Positions 16,936-25,480 of a stretch of 64,000 nucleotides of DNA are shown one piece after another. A program made the position numbers and the translations under genes. The DNA is from Echinicola rosea. GTDB taxonomy: Bacteria; Bacteroidota; Bacteroidia; Cytophagales; Cyclobacteriaceae. The number at the start of each line of letters is the position of its first letter. The first letter of the stretch is position 1. The stretch lies in contig NZ_CP040106.1 in assembly GCF_005281475.1 (NCBI RefSeq), positions 2,818,501 through 2,882,500 on the forward strand. Direction: 5' to 3'. The notes beneath the pieces were generated by a model. That model ran no database searches, was not told where the DNA came from, and was given only the letters and a program-made list of their open reading frames with translations.

Positions 16936-19794
16936 TTAGAATATGATAAATCTGATTCCGGCTTGTCCGTTGGTGGAGTACCATTCACTGGAAGTGATGC
17001 GGTCTTTATTGTCGCCGAGGTATTGTACATATGGTTCATTGGTCAAATTCCTGATTTCGGCGAACGCCTTGATTTTATCCGTGATAGAATAGGCAGCAGA
17101 GAAATCCACAGTGAAGGTATTGTCCACATGGATATAGAAATCAGGGCCAAGGTTTTGGTTGATGGTCTCGACCGATGCACCGCGGAAGTTTCCTGCCAAG
17201 CGGAGCATCAGCCCATTTTTCTCGTAAAATAACGACGTGTTGAACAGGTTGCTTGACTGGGTAGGCAGGCTGGTGATATCCGTGGAGACTACAGCCCCTT
17301 CTTCGTCCAATCGCGGTACTTCCAGCTCGGAATGTATCCTGCTATAATTGACATCTACCCCAAAGCCGCTCCAGAAACCCGGAAGGCTACTGAATCTTTT
17401 AGTGATGCCCATCTCGAAACCTACCAAGTATGCACTCTCAAGGTTCTTTGGCTGGGAGACCAGGAAGTTGGTGCCATCGATGGTCTCTGCCGAAAGGTCC
17501 GTGAAGATAAAGTCATCGATGTCTTTATAAAATATCCCGGCGGTGATCATTCCGATATCTTCCAGAAACCATTCTCCCATCAGGTCAAAATTATTGGAAA
17601 AAGTAGGGAGCAATTCGGTATTTCCTCGTGAGATGCGCGGAATTCCTGTGGAGGTATCGATGCTTTCTGATGGACTCAGGCTTCCGAAGTTTGGCCTGCT
17701 AAATGTCCTGGTATAGGCTGCACGCAGGTTTAATTGCTCTTTGGGGCTGTACTTTACGTGAAACATCGGCAGGAAGGCGTTATAGTCATTGTCCCTGGAA
17801 ACTGGATTTACTTCGTCCGTTTCATCGTTGTAAGCAAAGCTGTTCATGGTGAGCTTGGTAAATTCATTTCTGAAACCACCGATTACCTGTAATTGGTCGG
17901 TGATGTTATAGGTTCCCATGATGTAGCCAGCGTAAGCGTCTTCCGTACCATTATAGGTTGTGGTGGCATTGGAGGCTGGAGAGTAGTTATTGATGTCATT
18001 TTCTTCCATGAATTCTGGCGAGAAAATTTCGAAGGTCTGGCTTTGGGGCATGGGCTGGATGGCCAAGGCGTCAAACTGTCCGTTCAGCTCTTGGAAGAAT
18101 GTACCAGGAGCGGGGAAGTCCATTCGCTGGAATTCACTCAGCGTACGCAGTGGGGCAGACCCCGGTATTCCCAAGCGGGCATTGGGAAGGAATACCATAG
18201 GTGTTTGTTGGGCCTCGTTTTCCTTAAACCTGAATTTTCCACCAGCCTTTAGGCTAAAGTCAGGGTTGACATCCCAAGTGAAGTTCATTTGGGCGACATT
18301 GTCACGGTCACGCTGGTCAATCTGGTAGATGATCAACTGCTGCAATGTAAGCCTGTTGGGATCCATGAAGTCATTTTCGTTGGTGAGGTCAGGGTCAAAA
18401 TTGAGTGGGGTGATTCCCTTGCCGTCAGGGGCATCGAAGATGTTGTAAACATGACCGTCAGCAGAGCGTCCACCAAAGTCACCTTCCAAGTCTTGGTAAA
18501 ACTGGGCGATGGGCAGTCCTTTCTGGTCGCTGGGCATATTGGGAGGGGTCTCCAAGTTGTAATAACTTTCATAGGAGGACAATTTCCAGTCCATCTTAAA
18601 GTTGGTAGCCAAGTGATGCACGCCACCAAATTCATAACCCTTTAGGTAAGTTCTGTATTCTGACTCCCTGTTACTGTATCGGTACCGGTTTTCCTCAAAT
18701 TCGTAATAGGCTTCATAAACGGGGCGAATGTCATCAAATTGGTCTTGGACGATTCGTGCAAACAGTTTTTGGTCAGCATTAAATTCATATTCCAGTGCTG
18801 CGTTCAGTGCTGTAGTGCGGCGAGTGCCGTAATATCTTTTGGCATTCATGGTATTGATGCTGTAGCGCTCGGCAGGAACAGCCATGTTCAGGTTATAATC
18901 CAGGACAATTTCGTCAGAAGAGAAATTTCTGTTCCAGATGGAAGCGGCCAGGATAATTCCGAATTTATCGTTAAAGAAGCGATCACCATAAACGATGGAA
19001 GCGTTATAGCTACCGTTTTGGGATTTTTGGTTATAGCCTCCTGCTGCGCTGACATTGAGCATCCTGTCCTGTGGGGCAGAGCGGGTCACAAAGTTAATGG
19101 ATCCACCGATGGCATCCCCTTCCATATCAGGAGTGATGGCCTTGGAAAGCTGTACGTATTGGATCATTTCCGCTGGGATGGCATCTAACAGCGCATTTCT
19201 ATTGCCATTGACGTTGGAGCTGGGCAATCTGGTGCCGTTATAGAGTGTGGAAGACCAAGCATAGGGCGTTCCCCTGACACTGACTTGGTTGGCCTCACCG
19301 TGGTACCGGTTTACACTGGCCGCAGGAAGTCGCTGAACGGCCTCTGCGGCATTTCTGTCCGGTAATTTCCCAATAGCATCAGCGGCAATGACATCCATGA
19401 TGGCCAGTGAGTTCTTTTTGATGGAGATGGCCTTTAGCTGCGAAGGAACCATGGTGCCCTGGATCACATATTCTTCCAGGTCGCCAGAAGCTTCAGTTAA
19501 TTTAATGTCCCCTATGGAATTGGAACCTGCTTTAAGGTCCACTTCCCTAGTGACTGTTTCAAAACCCAAATAGCTGACCCGAAGAGTCGCTTTACCCGGA
19601 GGGAGATTAGAAATTTCGAACTTCCCATTTAAATCTGTGGGAGCGCCTTGGCTGGTCTCCATGACCAGAACGTTTACTCCAGGGAGGTAGCCTGTCTGAT
19701 CGGATACACTGCCTGACAAAGATGCCTCACTTTGGGCCATAGTGTGGGTGGCCCAGATCAGCATCATCATAAATAGTGGTAAGTGTTTTTTCAT
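16936..19794 (-). CDS. TonB-dependent outer membrane receptor
   Basis: This 952-residue receptor has a signal peptide (MKKHLPLFMMMLIWATHTMA) and a CarboxypepD_reg-like domain at about 25-110 (LSGSVSDQTGYLPGVNVLVM). The plug at about 130-240 contains AAEAVQRLPAASVNRYHGEA and SVRGTPYAWSSTLYNG. The 22-stranded barrel ends in GQAGIRFIIF. The ITPDMEGDAIGGSINFVTR motif marks the subfamily of large receptors found with Xanthomonas/Caulobacter-type TonB proteins, not a SusC. No SusD partner is present. It is co-transcribed with the tyrosine-type phosphatase downstream. A membrane-bound AraC regulator lies 680 bp upstream on the same strand. The substrate is unknown; a phosphorylated compound is a guess from the neighbour. 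Confidence 0.92.
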   Translation of the reverse strand: MKKHLPLFMMMLIWATHTMAQSEASLSGSVSDQTGYLPGVNVLVMETSQGAPTDLNGKFEISNLPPGKATLRVSYLGFETVTREVDLKAGSNSIGDIKLTEASGDLEEYVIQGTMVPSQLKAISIKKNSLAIMDVIAADAIGKLPDRNAAEAVQRLPAASVNRYHGEANQVSVRGTPYAWSSTLYNGTRLPSSNVNGNRNALLDAIPAEMIQYVQLSKAITPDMEGDAIGGSINFVTRSAPQDRMLNVSAAGGYNQKSQNGSYNASIVYGDRFFNDKFGIILAASIWNRNFSSDEIVLDYNLNMAVPAERYSINTMNAKRYYGTRRTTALNAALEYEFNADQKLFARIVQDQFDDIRPVYEAYYEFEENRYRYSNRESEYRTYLKGYEFGGVHHLATNFKMDWKLSSYESYYNLETPPNMPSDQKGLPIAQFYQDLEGDFGGRSADGHVYNIFDAPDGKGITPLNFDPDLTNENDFMDPNRLTLQQLIIYQIDQRDRDNVAQMNFTWDVNPDFSLKAGGKFRFKENEAQQTPMVFLPNARLGIPGSAPLRTLSEFQRMDFPAPGTFFQELNGQFDALAIQPMPQSQTFEIFSPEFMEENDINNYSPASNATTTYNGTEDAYAGYIMGTYNITDQLQVIGGFRNEFTKLTMNSFAYNDETDEVNPVSRDNDYNAFLPMFHVKYSPKEQLNLRAAYTRTFSRPNFGSLSPSESIDTSTGIPRISRGNTELLPTFSNNFDLMGEWFLEDIGMITAGIFYKDIDDFIFTDLSAETIDGTNFLVSQPKNLESAYLVGFEMGITKRFSSLPGFWSGFGVDVNYSRIHSELEVPRLDEEGAVVSTDITSLPTQSSNLFNTSLFYEKNGLMLRLAGNFRGASVETINQNLGPDFYIHVDNTFTVDFSAAYSITDKIKAFAEIRNLTNEPYVQYLGDNKDRITSSEWYSTNGQAGIRFIIF

Positions 19795-20040
19795 GTGCTT
19801 AATGATTTTTCAACAAACCTAATGGTACTGGGGCATAGAAGTCGTCCGTGTAAATTTGACCGTACTTTCCAATGTTAAAATGTATTATAAAAAGTAGATT
19901 TTCAGTGTTTTACGTGTTGTTATGAAATAATTAATAAACCGTAAAGACCAATTAATATGCAGGGAATGACCGATATTTATCCGCTAATCACGTCGAGTAT
20001 GCCCTTGGGAAAGTCAATATTTTGTACGAACACTTAATTC

Positions 20041-20347
20041 GGTGTTCATGCTGTTTAGTTAGTGTGTATTTGAGAATAATAGGTACTATGTTTTTAATTG
20101 GGGAGTGGCTTTTCTTAGCTAAATGAAGTTGAGTCAGGATTACGAGTCCAAAAAAGCGATCATTTCCCGAGGTTTTTTCTTTCTGTTTTTATCAAGACCC
20201 TTGCCCCAAAGGCTTTCGGGGAAAAAAGGTAAAGAATAAAATTTCCCAAAGTGGCTACAGCCTCACCGTCAAAGTCAAATGGAAAAGATAATCCGGGCAT
20301 ACGAAAACAGGGAAACATCCTTAATTAAACGGTCTTGATTCCGGGTT
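20041..20347. repeat. R1-related element copy D (short form)
   Basis: The left end ATGCTGTTTAGTTAG (20048-20062) and right end TTAATTAAACGGTCTTGATT (from 20321) are inverted versions of the R1 ends. The left interior matches R1 for only about 60 bp. The rest, including the hairpin CCCCAAAG/CTTTCGGGG near 20203-20221, matches the right part of copy C (25280-25463). The 682-bp gap 19795-20476 otherwise holds only AT-rich sequence. A TAGGTTTG box on the minus strand (19814-19821) may serve the TonB receptor, but has no clear -33 partner. Confidence 0.6.
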
Positions 20348-20476
20348 GAGATACCGTTACCGCGAGGTTGACGGATTGGGCAAACGCATATAGTAAATTG
20401 AAGGGGAAAAGTTAGTGGGACCGTTTTGTATGCGGACTCGCTGCTTTGGCGTGAAGACTGTTGGCCCATGGCCTGG

Positions 20477-21577
20477 TTAAGTTTGGAGCTGCAGGGATTT
20501 TTTGTAGTCGCTTGGACTACAGCCGGTCGCCTCTTTGAAGTATTTATAAAATGTGGACTTGGATTTAAATCCGCTTTCATAGCCTACGACGGTAAGGTTG
20601 TCTTCATTGGGCCGTTGGAGAAGGTTTTTGGATTCTTCTATTCTGGCAGAATTGACAAATTGATAGAAACTCTGTCCCAAGTGGATATTCAAGGCCTGTG
20701 TGATTTTGACTTTAGAAGTATCCAATTCTTTTGCCAGTTGGTCCAAGTTGAAATCCGGATTCAGAAAGGGTTTTTTATCTTGGAATACGGCGTTGATTTG
20801 ATCTAGGATCTGGATCAGTTCTTTCTCGGAAAGCTTGGAGTTTCGATACTTTTCCTTAGGCTGAATGGAGATTTTAGGGGTATCGTATTGATTTGGTTTG
20901 GTATGGATGAGCATCCTCGTGCGAATATGGATAATGCTATAGAAAAGTCCCAGCATGAGGAAATAATAAACATAGCGTGTGGTCACAGGAAACTGCACAT
21001 CCCAGATGAGCAACGCCCAGCCAAATAGCACGAGAAATGATAGCAATAAGTTACAGGAAGCTATGAGCCTGGCAATGGTCGCTTTTTGCTTGTAAATGGG
21101 ACCAGTGGCCGGAGTGTGATGGAGCAGAAACAGTGAATAGGTACTATATACGGTAAAAGAAAGAAAAACAGCGATGATCACACCTTGATGGTAAAGCTCC
21201 ATGATCATCTCAGGGGTGTTTTGGGTCATCACCATGATGATCATTAGGATGTTGAGCCCAAAGCCAATGAAAAAGGGAGTGGAATGGGCGATGATTTGGG
21301 CTATAGGGACAGGACGTTTTCGTATGGATTGTACATAAAAATACAACAACGGTCCGTACAACAAGGAAAAGCAGCCATGCAACTTGTCAAAAATCTCCAT
21401 ATTATCGACCAACCAATAAATAAGGGCTTTGTAGGTGACATGTACCGCTATTAGCCCAAAAAGAAGGCTGAGGTAGAGGTCTTCTCCCTTGTAACGCTTG
21501 TTCAGGAAAATCAGTAAGCCGCTTGTTATGGCCTGCAGTATGACCACCGTTAACATGATTCCCATAATACTTTCCAA
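20477..21577 (-). CDS. Membrane-bound AraC-family transcriptional regulator
   Basis: The 366-residue protein has about seven hydrophobic helices in residues 1-230 (IMLTVVILQAITSGLLIFL, LLYGPLLYFYVQSI, ILMIIMVMTQNT and others). A cytoplasmic linker and an AraC/XylS double helix-turn-helix follow at about 260-366 (FNLDQLAKELDTSKVKITQA, then LTVVGYESGFKSKSTFYKYF and GCSPSDYKK). The layout fits regulators that sense membrane or periplasmic signals and bind DNA directly. The next gene on the strand is the TonB receptor/phosphatase operon, a plausible target, but a repeat element lies between them. The start could also be the fifth codon Met. Confidence 0.88.
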   Translation of the reverse strand: MESIMGIMLTVVILQAITSGLLIFLNKRYKGEDLYLSLLFGLIAVHVTYKALIYWLVDNMEIFDKLHGCFSLLYGPLLYFYVQSIRKRPVPIAQIIAHSTPFFIGFGLNILMIIMVMTQNTPEMIMELYHQGVIIAVFLSFTVYSTYSLFLLHHTPATGPIYKQKATIARLIASCNLLLSFLVLFGWALLIWDVQFPVTTRYVYYFLMLGLFYSIIHIRTRMLIHTKPNQYDTPKISIQPKEKYRNSKLSEKELIQILDQINAVFQDKKPFLNPDFNLDQLAKELDTSKVKITQALNIHLGQSFYQFVNSARIEESKNLLQRPNEDNLTVVGYESGFKSKSTFYKYFKEATGCSPSDYKKSLQLQT

Positions 21578-21692
21578 TTATAATGATAAAAACGAACGCT
21601 TTACTCCTCTTGTGATTTTTAATTCCTTTCCGCAGGTAAAACGGTTGGAATTCCTTGCTTACTAACTCTCAAAAGTACCTTTTTAAAATTAA

Positions 21693-21719
21693 TTGGGTGT
21701 TAATGGTATGTTATGTTTG
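21693..21719 (+). promoter_or_regulatory. Candidate Bacteroidota promoter
   Basis: TTG at 21693-21695 and TATGTTTG at 21712-21719 (TAnnTTTG consensus) are separated by 16 bp, slightly short of the usual 17-20. They lie about 108 bp before the beta-barrel gene at 21828. Confidence 0.35.
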
Positions 21720-21827
21720 GTGTGGGGATAGCTGTGGAAGCTACTGGGGATTCAAAATTACCCACAATGGGGTATTTTAGGTTGGCATGAAATGCCTTAC
21801 CTTGGGCGTTCATAAAAAGAGTGATTT

Positions 21828-22421
21828 ATGAATAAGAAAACTACTATTATTTTTATCATGATTATCGTTGGGTTAGTGCCATTTTGTCTCCACGCACAAA
21901 GCACTGATGAAGTGAGAATTTACTATGGGGCGGCTGGAGCGGAATTTGTCAAGTCGGCGACATACGGGGGAGGAGGATATGACAATACCGGTTTCAAGGA
22001 ATTTGGTTTGCGGTATTTGAAAGGAATTAATGAGAGATTCTCTATCGAAACGGGTGTGAATTATTCCAGCAGTAAGGCTATATTCTATCCGGAATATATG
22101 GGGGAATCAGTGGAGGTGAGAGAGGAGGATTATCACCTCATTTCCGTTCCCATTTATGCGCATTACACTTTTTGGAAGCATTTCTTTGTCAATGGTGGCC
22201 CCATATTGGATTTTGATGGATCCGACCACCCGGACTTCATTGATAAACAAGCCGGCATTGGATACAGTGTGGGAATTGGAGGGAAATATGACTTTCAACA
22301 TTTTTCCCTCTTTGTCAATCCCAATTTTAAGCAACACGCTTTGTTTCCTTTTGAAAAAAGCCACAACCACCAGAAGTTGACTGAATTCGGTGTACAGTTT
22401 GGTTTGGGCTATCGTTTTTAG
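21828..22421 (+). CDS. Outer membrane beta-barrel protein (porin-like family)
   Basis: The 197-residue protein has signal peptide MNKKTTIIFIMIIVGLVPFCLHA-Q. Strand-turn-strand blocks follow: FGLRYLKGINERFSIETGV, YHLISVPIYAHYTFWKHFFV, GIGYSVGIGGKYDF. The C-terminus FGVQFGLGYRF ends in Phe as in BAM-assembled barrels. This pattern fits the outer membrane beta-barrel domain family common in Bacteroidota (PF13568-like). No function is known. It converges on the desaturase gene. Confidence 0.78.
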   Translation: MNKKTTIIFIMIIVGLVPFCLHAQSTDEVRIYYGAAGAEFVKSATYGGGGYDNTGFKEFGLRYLKGINERFSIETGVNYSSSKAIFYPEYMGESVEVREEDYHLISVPIYAHYTFWKHFFVNGGPILDFDGSDHPDFIDKQAGIGYSVGIGGKYDFQHFSLFVNPNFKQHALFPFEKSHNHQKLTEFGVQFGLGYRF

Positions 22422-22496
22422 CATGCAGCTCCACACACCCTCACACACATGTACTAGTGTTTTCCTATTTTGTAAAAATGGATGGAGCTCCGTTGT

Positions 22497-23573
22497 TTAG
22501 TCACGTCCATGCTTTTTTAAAAAGCGGTAATGTGATCCCAAAGCCGTAAGTAAGGACCCGTTGTTGATATAGGGAACGTTAAATTCGGCAGCGGTGGTCC
22601 TGAGCATCTTGGAGATGGCCGGATAGTGGATATGGCAGATGTTTGGAAAGAGGTGGTGCTCTACCTGAAAATTCAGCCCTCCACATAGGAAAGTAGCTAT
22701 TTTGCTGTCCACAGCAAAATTTGCCGTTGTCCTCATCTGATGAATGGCCCAAGCCTCCTCAATAGTTGCGCTGTTATCGGGAGCGGGCATTTCCGTTTCT
22801 TCCACCAAGTGAGCCAGTTGGAAAACCAGTCCCAACACCAGCCCTTCCACCATATTCATCAGCAGGTATCCGATCAAAAACTGCCACCATCTAATGTCCA
22901 TGACCACTAATGGAATGATGATGAATAGTGTGTAATACATGGCTTTATAACCGAATAATTTGAAATATTCGCTTTTGGGATGCCTATTGGTGTGGGCGCC
23001 AATGTTCTTCTGGAAAAATTTCAGGTAGTCTTTTCTGAAAAACCATGAGAGAGCAGTAAGCGAATACAGCATAAAGGCATAAATGTGCTGGAAGCGATGA
23101 ATTGACTTCTTTTTGTCCTTAGCGGATAGCCTGATCAGGCCCGGGGCTACTTCCAGGTCACCATCATGGCCGACGATGTTGGTGTAGGTGTGATGGATTT
23201 TGTTATGGGTAATACGCCAAACATATTCGCTGGCCCCGATGACATTAAACATAAAGCCCAGGGTTTTGTTTATGTTGGATTTGGCCGAATAGGAGCCGTG
23301 CAAGGCATCATGGCAGATGTTAAATCCAATGCAGGCCATGGTCACACCAAGGAGCAATGCCAATAATAACGTGGCGAATGGCGGGAACACTTCCAAAATA
23401 ATCAGTGCATAAAGGCTAAAAAATGAAATAAGGTAAACAGCCGTCTTGACCACCATGGCAGTATTGGCTTTTTTGGATTGTTGCTTGTCCTCAAAGTAAT
23501 CATCAATCCGTCTTTTAAGGGTACTGAAAAATAGGGAGTTTTTGGTATCGATAAATTTAATCGGTCGCTGCAT
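22497..23573 (-). CDS. Membrane fatty acid desaturase
   Basis: The 358-residue protein has the three histidine boxes of the acyl-lipid/acyl-CoA desaturase family: H88DALH92, H123NKIHH128 and QVEHHLFP with His306-His307. Paired transmembrane segments lie at about 42-82 and 200-250. The Q-x2-HH third box is typical of front-end (delta-5/delta-6-like, linoleoyl-CoA desaturase) enzymes. No fused cytochrome b5 domain is present, so an external electron donor is needed. It would introduce a double bond into membrane acyl chains, for instance during cold adaptation. It is a single gene. Confidence 0.9.
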   Translation of the reverse strand: MQRPIKFIDTKNSLFFSTLKRRIDDYFEDKQQSKKANTAMVVKTAVYLISFFSLYALIILEVFPPFATLLLALLLGVTMACIGFNICHDALHGSYSAKSNINKTLGFMFNVIGASEYVWRITHNKIHHTYTNIVGHDGDLEVAPGLIRLSAKDKKKSIHRFQHIYAFMLYSLTALSWFFRKDYLKFFQKNIGAHTNRHPKSEYFKLFGYKAMYYTLFIIIPLVVMDIRWWQFLIGYLLMNMVEGLVLGLVFQLAHLVEETEMPAPDNSATIEEAWAIHQMRTTANFAVDSKIATFLCGGLNFQVEHHLFPNICHIHYPAISKMLRTTAAEFNVPYINNGSLLTALGSHYRFLKKHGRD

Positions 23574-23730
23574 AAAGCTTGTTTTTATGGTTTAGTGTTC
23601 GTTGATTATAGGACACGTTACAAGGACAATACCCTGAGTAAAAAACGATGTTTTATGGGGGAATGGATTTCAATCGATGCTGCTGACATAGGGTTGTCAT
23701 TCTAATACAGTAAATTGGCAAAAAAAGAAC

Positions 23731-24318
23731 ATGATGAAGAAAGAACCTATCGTGGCGTTTTGTCCCTGTAGTCGGAAGGAATGGCGGCAATGGCTGGAGG
23801 ACAACCATCAAAACCGGGACGCGGTTTGGCTGATCCAGTACAAGAAGGAGAGCCAAAAGGCATCCATCACTTGGGAAGAGTCCGTGGAAGAAGCGCTTTG
23901 TTTTGGTTGGATAGATGGAAAAAGAAAGTCGATTGATAAAGAAAGTTATCGTCAGTTTTTTTGCAAAAGGAAACCTGACAGTACTTGGTCTCAAATCAAT
24001 AAGGAAAAAATCAAGAAATTAACGGATCAAGGTCATATGCGCCAAGCGGGACTGGAGGCAATTGAAACGGCCAAAAGCAATGGTTCTTGGAGCCTTTTGG
24101 ATGAAGTGGAAGCTTTGACCATTCCTGAAGACCTTCATGCCGCCTTTTTGTGCTATCCAGGCTCGGAAGAGACTTTTTTGCAATGGAGCAAGTCCATAAA
24201 AAAAATGGCATTGCACTGGATCGTAATGGCCAAGAGGCCTGAAACCCGCCAAAGACGCATTGATAAGGTGGTGTCCTTGGCTTACCTTAAGGAGAAGCCA
24301 AAAGTATTCAGGTATTAA
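23731..24318 (+). CDS. YdeI/OmdA family protein
   Basis: The 195-residue cytoplasmic protein matches the YdeI-like layout. The N-terminal part has REWRQWLEDNHQNRDAVWLI and then SVEEALCFGWIDGKRKSID, the family hallmark (EAL-x-FGWIDG). The middle has FFCKRKPDSTWSQINKEKI. The C-terminal bacteriocin-protection-like region has FLQWSKSIKKMALHWIVMAK and PETRQRRIDKVVS. The molecular function of the family is not settled. The E. coli relative is linked to resistance to cationic antimicrobial peptides. It is a single gene. Confidence 0.85.
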   Translation: MMKKEPIVAFCPCSRKEWRQWLEDNHQNRDAVWLIQYKKESQKASITWEESVEEALCFGWIDGKRKSIDKESYRQFFCKRKPDSTWSQINKEKIKKLTDQGHMRQAGLEAIETAKSNGSWSLLDEVEALTIPEDLHAAFLCYPGSEETFLQWSKSIKKMALHWIVMAKRPETRQRRIDKVVSLAYLKEKPKVFRY

Positions 24319-24501
24319 TATTATTCCGTTTATTCGACCGGTAAATCGGTAGTACCACCTTTTACCCATATCTGTTGGGAATAACCGGGTTAAATTAATT
24401 TGGTTTGCCCGTAAAGAACAAAAAGAGGCTGTCTCATGAGTCCTTGTTGCGATTCAGCGATGGATATCAGAAGAAGCAATCTCGTCATGCGTGCCATTAA
24501 G

Positions 24502-24554
24502 CCCGTTTTATGCATTAGGAATCGTAATAAGTAGGCTATTGCATAATGCGGGTT
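24502..24554. repeat. R2 minimal palindrome (copy C)
   Basis: The arms CCCGTTTTATGCATTAG and CTATTGCATAATGCGGG flank about 17 nt. These are the two R2 ends with almost no interior, directly abutting the left end of R1 copy C. The preceding 24425-24500 stretch, with AGAAGCAATCTCGTCATGCG, resembles a fragment of the common GATTGCTTCGTC-type repeat. Confidence 0.6.
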
Positions 24555-25463
24555 CGATACCGTTTAGTTAGTGTGTATCTGGAAAATACGGGTTCTATAT
24601 TTTTCCCTTGGGCAGTTATTTTTCTAGCTAAATTCCTAGGTGGTTTTCATCCCTTTACCTTTGTTACTTTTTTGCTTCAGGTCAAAAAAGTAACCCAAAA
24701 AACCCGTCGCTACGCCACGGCGCACAGGTGTGCATCTATTGGCCTAAATTTAAAGCCTCCCCTCATGCAGGCAAACTCCTTCTTTTTAGCTGCCAACATT
24801 CTTTTTGGGCAGCATTTCGTCAAACAAGCCTGCCTTTTTGCCCTCCGCTTTTTAATTTCTTAACGCCCAATACCTGCAAGGCGGATTCAGTTAATAACCT
24901 ATGCTCGACTTAATTTTTGTGTTAAAATCGTCATTGCGAACCCTTTTTAGGAGGATGTGGGTTGGAAAAGGGTGTGGCAACTCGCCGCGGCGAGCTGCCA
25001 CGGCTTCCACCCCTCATATCTCCCTCTAAGCCTCGCAGTGACGATTTTATAATCGAACTGAGGTTAATAAGTCCCAAAAAGGTATCGCTTCCTTATTCCG
25101 GCCCTTGGTATGCCTGTTTTCCAGCCAATGGTGGAGGCCGTTAAGAAAGTGGGTTGGCTCGCGTCGTGGAACAGCGAGCCCCACTCGTTTTTAGGCCATA
25201 GCCATCGGGTGGAAATTAAAATGGGTGAGGGATCCACGTCGCAGGGGAAATCCATGTCCCATTTTAAAGGGCAGACCACCGGGCTAGATTTTTTTCTTTC
25301 TTTTTTCATCAATAGCCTGCCCCGAAGGCTTTCGGGGGAAAAAAGGAAAAGGATAAAATCCACCAAAATGACCAAAGCCATACAATTAAAGTCAAATAGA
25401 AAGGAAACTCCTAGCAGGTGAAAACAGGGATATAGCCCTAACTAAACGGCATTGAATGCGGGT
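24551..25463. repeat. R1 element copy C (long composite form)
   Basis: The left end is at about 24556-24571 (GATACCGTTTAGTTAG) and the right end at about 25439-25463 (ACTAAACGGCATTGAATGCG). The left 340 bp match copies A and B, including the perfect stem GTTACTTTTTTG/CAAAAAAGTAAC. The right 190 bp match copy D, including the CCCGAA/TTCGGG hairpin near 25321-25336. A third palindromic element is nested inside at 24924-25048. Open frames here (for example 25110-25421) are not conserved as proteins. With the R2 copy this explains the whole 1.16-kb gap 24319-25480. Confidence 0.65.
24924..25048. repeat. Nested palindromic repeat (TCATTGCGA type)
   Basis: The outer arms AAAATCGTCATTGCGA (24924-24939) and TCGCAGTGACGATTTT (25033-25048) are near-perfect inverted repeats. 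An inner palindrome at 24974-25001 (GTGGCAACTCGCCG with CGGCGAGCTGCCAC) has one mismatch. This CGTCATTGCGA...GTGGCAA pattern is a known style of dispersed bacterial intergenic repeat. It sits inside R1 copy C, so it inserted there later or was captured by it. Confidence 0.65.
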
Positions 25464-25480
25464 TTAACAGGTATAGCAAC

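Noticed and set aside
24541..24571. GGTTCGATACC, resembling a tRNA T-arm
   Set aside because: No acceptor or anticodon stem fits around it. It is the R2/R1 junction.
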